This document shows, one piece after another, positions 62,933 through 64,000 of a stretch of 64,000 bases of DNA. The DNA is from an uncultured Bacillota bacterium (lineage in GTDB: Bacteria > Bacillota_I > Bacilli_A > RFN20 > CAG-631). The notes below the pieces were generated by a model. The model saw only the letters and a list, made by a program, of their open reading frames with translations. It did not search any database and was not told where the DNA came from. Position numbers and translations under genes: made by a program. The stretch spans positions 156,527-220,526 of the forward strand of contig CABUID010000002.1 of assembly GCA_902491575.1 (NCBI GenBank), given 5' to 3'. Each line of letters begins with the position of its first letter. The stretch's first letter is position 1.

Positions 62933-63229
62933 CTAATTAATTTCTAAAATATCTAATATTTTTTTAGGCAATTTCATTAAATCTTCATAGTTTATTTTAA
63001 ACATAATTGCCTTTTTGTTTGAAATTTTTTCTTTGAATTTTATTAAAAGCCATCCTGGTGCTACATCTAAACCATAAATCAATAAATAATTAATAAGATT
63101 TTTCTTGTGATATGATGTATACTTTATATTACTATATAAAATTACCACATCTTCTTTTTTGTTTTTTACTATTATTTCATTATCAGTAAAGATGACTTTT
63201 TTTAATTCTAAAATAACCTTTTTATTCAT
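62933..63229 (-). CDS. Immunity-like protein for toxin module 3
   Basis: A 98-residue lysine-rich protein (MNKKVILELKKVIFTDNE, then YGLDVAPGWLLIKFKEK). Mixed beta/alpha pattern, perhaps PH-like; no named family. The ATG at 63229 follows GAGGTTAATTAA. It begins 10 bp after module 3 and is followed by a terminator, so the toxin-immunity unit ends here. Confidence 0.6.
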   Translation of the reverse strand: MNKKVILELKKVIFTDNEIIVKNKKEDVVILYSNIKYTSYHKKNLINYLLIYGLDVAPGWLLIKFKEKISNKKAIMFKINYEDLMKLPKKILDILEIN

Positions 63230-63239
63230 TTAATTAACC

Positions 63240-64000
63240 TCACCATATTTGATTAATTCCATAGCCAATTAATTGTTTTAAACCAAATTGTGCACCAGCA
63301 TATAATCCTTTAAAAGCCAAGTTAGCAAAAGTATTATTAACTTCAGCAAATATTAAATTTGTGTAAGCTGCATTATAATTTGCAGCAGCTTGTCCTATTG
63401 TTTTAGCAATATTCGCACCACTAAATGGCATATTTGCTAAATTTTTAACATTACTCAATGGCTTCCATGCATTATTGAGACTCGACTGTGCTTTGCTTAA
63501 ACCAGAAACACTGTTAGCAAGACTTTTAGCAGAATATGCGTATTTGATTCCACCAAAAACCCCACCAGCAATAGCACCAGAAATTGCACCACTTATTGTA
63601 GACTTAATAACCGCATTCCAATCTGTGCCCTGGAACCCTTTTTCAATTATCTGAGAACCATAACTTACGCCAAACCCTGCTATTGCTCCTCCTATAGCTC
63701 CAATAATAGCGCCACCAGCAATATTAGCTGCTAAAGTACCACCTAAAGCCCCAATTAAGGCTGGCGCAGCAAAGACAGATAAAGCAATAGATCCTGCTAT
63801 AGCGACAACAACAATCAATCCACCAAGCGTCCATTGTAACCATTCAGGCATATGACCGCTAGGATCAGCATACATAACCGGATCATTACCACAGTACGCA
63901 TATAAGTTCAATCCATTAACACTTTCAGGCTCAAGATAATCCACAGAATCAGGCGAAATCCAACGACAAAGTTCAGGAGAATAATATCTAGAGTTGCAAT
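63240..64000 (-). CDS. RHS C-terminal toxin module 3 (runs off the right edge)
   Basis: The frame is open to the end of the window; the GTG at 63944 is internal to the RHS core and not a start. After CNSRYYSPELCRWISPDSVD and NGLNLYAYCGNDPVMYADPSG comes a very hydrophobic Gly/Ala-rich stretch (about 120 residues with repeated GAIGGAIAG-like blocks). The C-terminal 100 residues (SVSGLSKAQSSLNNAWKPLS, ending GLKQLIGYGINQIW) match nothing I know. The glycine-zipper pattern could be a membrane-active or translocation region. This may be the tail of the full-length RHS gene, or another orphan. Confidence 0.75.
   Translation of the reverse strand, partial: CNSRYYSPELCRWISPDSVDYLEPESVNGLNLYAYCGNDPVMYADPSGHMPEWLQWTLGGLIVVVAIAGSIALSVFAAPALIGALGGTLAANIAGGAIIGAIGGAIAGFGVSYGSQIIEKGFQGTDWNAVIKSTISGAISGAIAGGVFGGIKYAYSAKSLANSVSGLSKAQSSLNNAWKPLSNVKNLANMPFSGANIAKTIGQAAANYNAAYTNLIFAEVNNTFANLAFKGLYAGAQFGLKQLIGYGINQIW
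63859..64000 (-). repeat. RHS-core repeat copy 3 (partial, window edge)
   Basis: Third copy of the RHS-core repeat, cut by the window edge. It shares blocks of up to about 30 identical bases with the other two. Confidence 0.88.

Noticed and set aside
1..64000. CRISPR array or cas genes
   Set aside because: No regularly spaced short repeats or Cas motifs are seen; the only long repeats are the three RHS-core copies.
1..64000. Mollicute genetic code 4 (TGA as Trp)
   Set aside because: TGA terminates several core genes in ATGA overlaps and conserved Trp positions use TGG.

Overview
The window is AT-rich bacterial DNA with dense operons, Shine-Dalgarno sites of the AGGAGG/GAGGTGA type, many GTG/TTG starts and ATGA stop-start overlaps. 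TGA acts as a stop and TGG codes for Trp, so the standard bacterial code applies and Mycoplasma-type code 4 is excluded. Gene content fits a low-GC, fermentative, probably host-associated Bacillota of the Bacilli/Erysipelotrichia type: RlmH, YhaM, RecX, YhaN/YhaO-like nuclease genes, TrmR-like methyltransferase, DegV, a SAM-I riboswitch on metK, acetate kinase, glycogen enzymes, a Sfp-type PPTase, DUF4127 and DUF4434. The species cannot be named from the sequence alone.

Positions 1-54150 read as a stable backbone. 1-4.5 kb: alanine racemase, RlmH, a DEDD exonuclease, NagA, a small SGNH esterase and a membrane-anchored EIIB-like protein. 4.6-11.1 kb: an envelope operon (heterodimeric ABC exporter, GT8 glycosyltransferase, cardiolipin synthase, pentapeptide protein). 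11.2-13.3 kb: a CrtI-like flavoprotein and a DUF3795 protein. 13.5-22.7 kb, minus strand: a glycogen operon glgB-glgP-pulA followed by an SGNH esterase, recX and yhaM. 22.7-25.4 kb: a phosphatase-superfamily enzyme and a DUF4127 protein. 25.6-28.1 kb: a GH13 alpha-glucosidase and a YwaF-type membrane protein. 28.3-33.7 kb: an IS110-like 3' fossil, then an SbcD/YhaO and SbcC/YhaN pair, peptidase S51 and a GNAT. 33.9-38.9 kb: alcohol dehydrogenase, a membrane-associated SF2 helicase, a methyltransferase and a guanylate-kinase-like protein. 38.9-42.1 kb: an IS110-like 5' fossil, DegV and a BaiN-type flavoprotein. 42.1-45.0 kb: a compact acyl-activation cluster (PlsC, acyl-AMP ligase, carrier protein, PPTase). 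45.1-54.1 kb: DUF4434, a kinase-fold-like protein, metK with its riboswitch, TSCPD, a deacetylase lipoprotein, PemK, rimO, nrnA, ackA and tRNA-Ser(CGA).

From the tRNA-Ser to the right edge the DNA is accessory. Two unrecognised plus-strand genes come first. A minus-strand pair follows, one of which encodes a membrane protein ending in a domain resembling EF-Tu domain III. Next is an array of RHS-associated C-terminal toxin modules, each beginning with the same RHS-core repeat (about 150 bp, three copies in the window) and each followed by a small immunity-like gene. Several transcription terminators punctuate the array. It also contains a frameshifted toxin, a frameshifted immunity-like gene and a fossil of a serine recombinase C-terminus abutting one RHS repeat. 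The intact immunity genes have good ribosome binding sites, whereas the toxin modules wholly inside the window lack convincing starts. This is what an orphan toxin reservoir downstream of a full-length RHS gene would look like; that gene would lie beyond position 64000 and is not seen here. This array is the most interesting part of the window.
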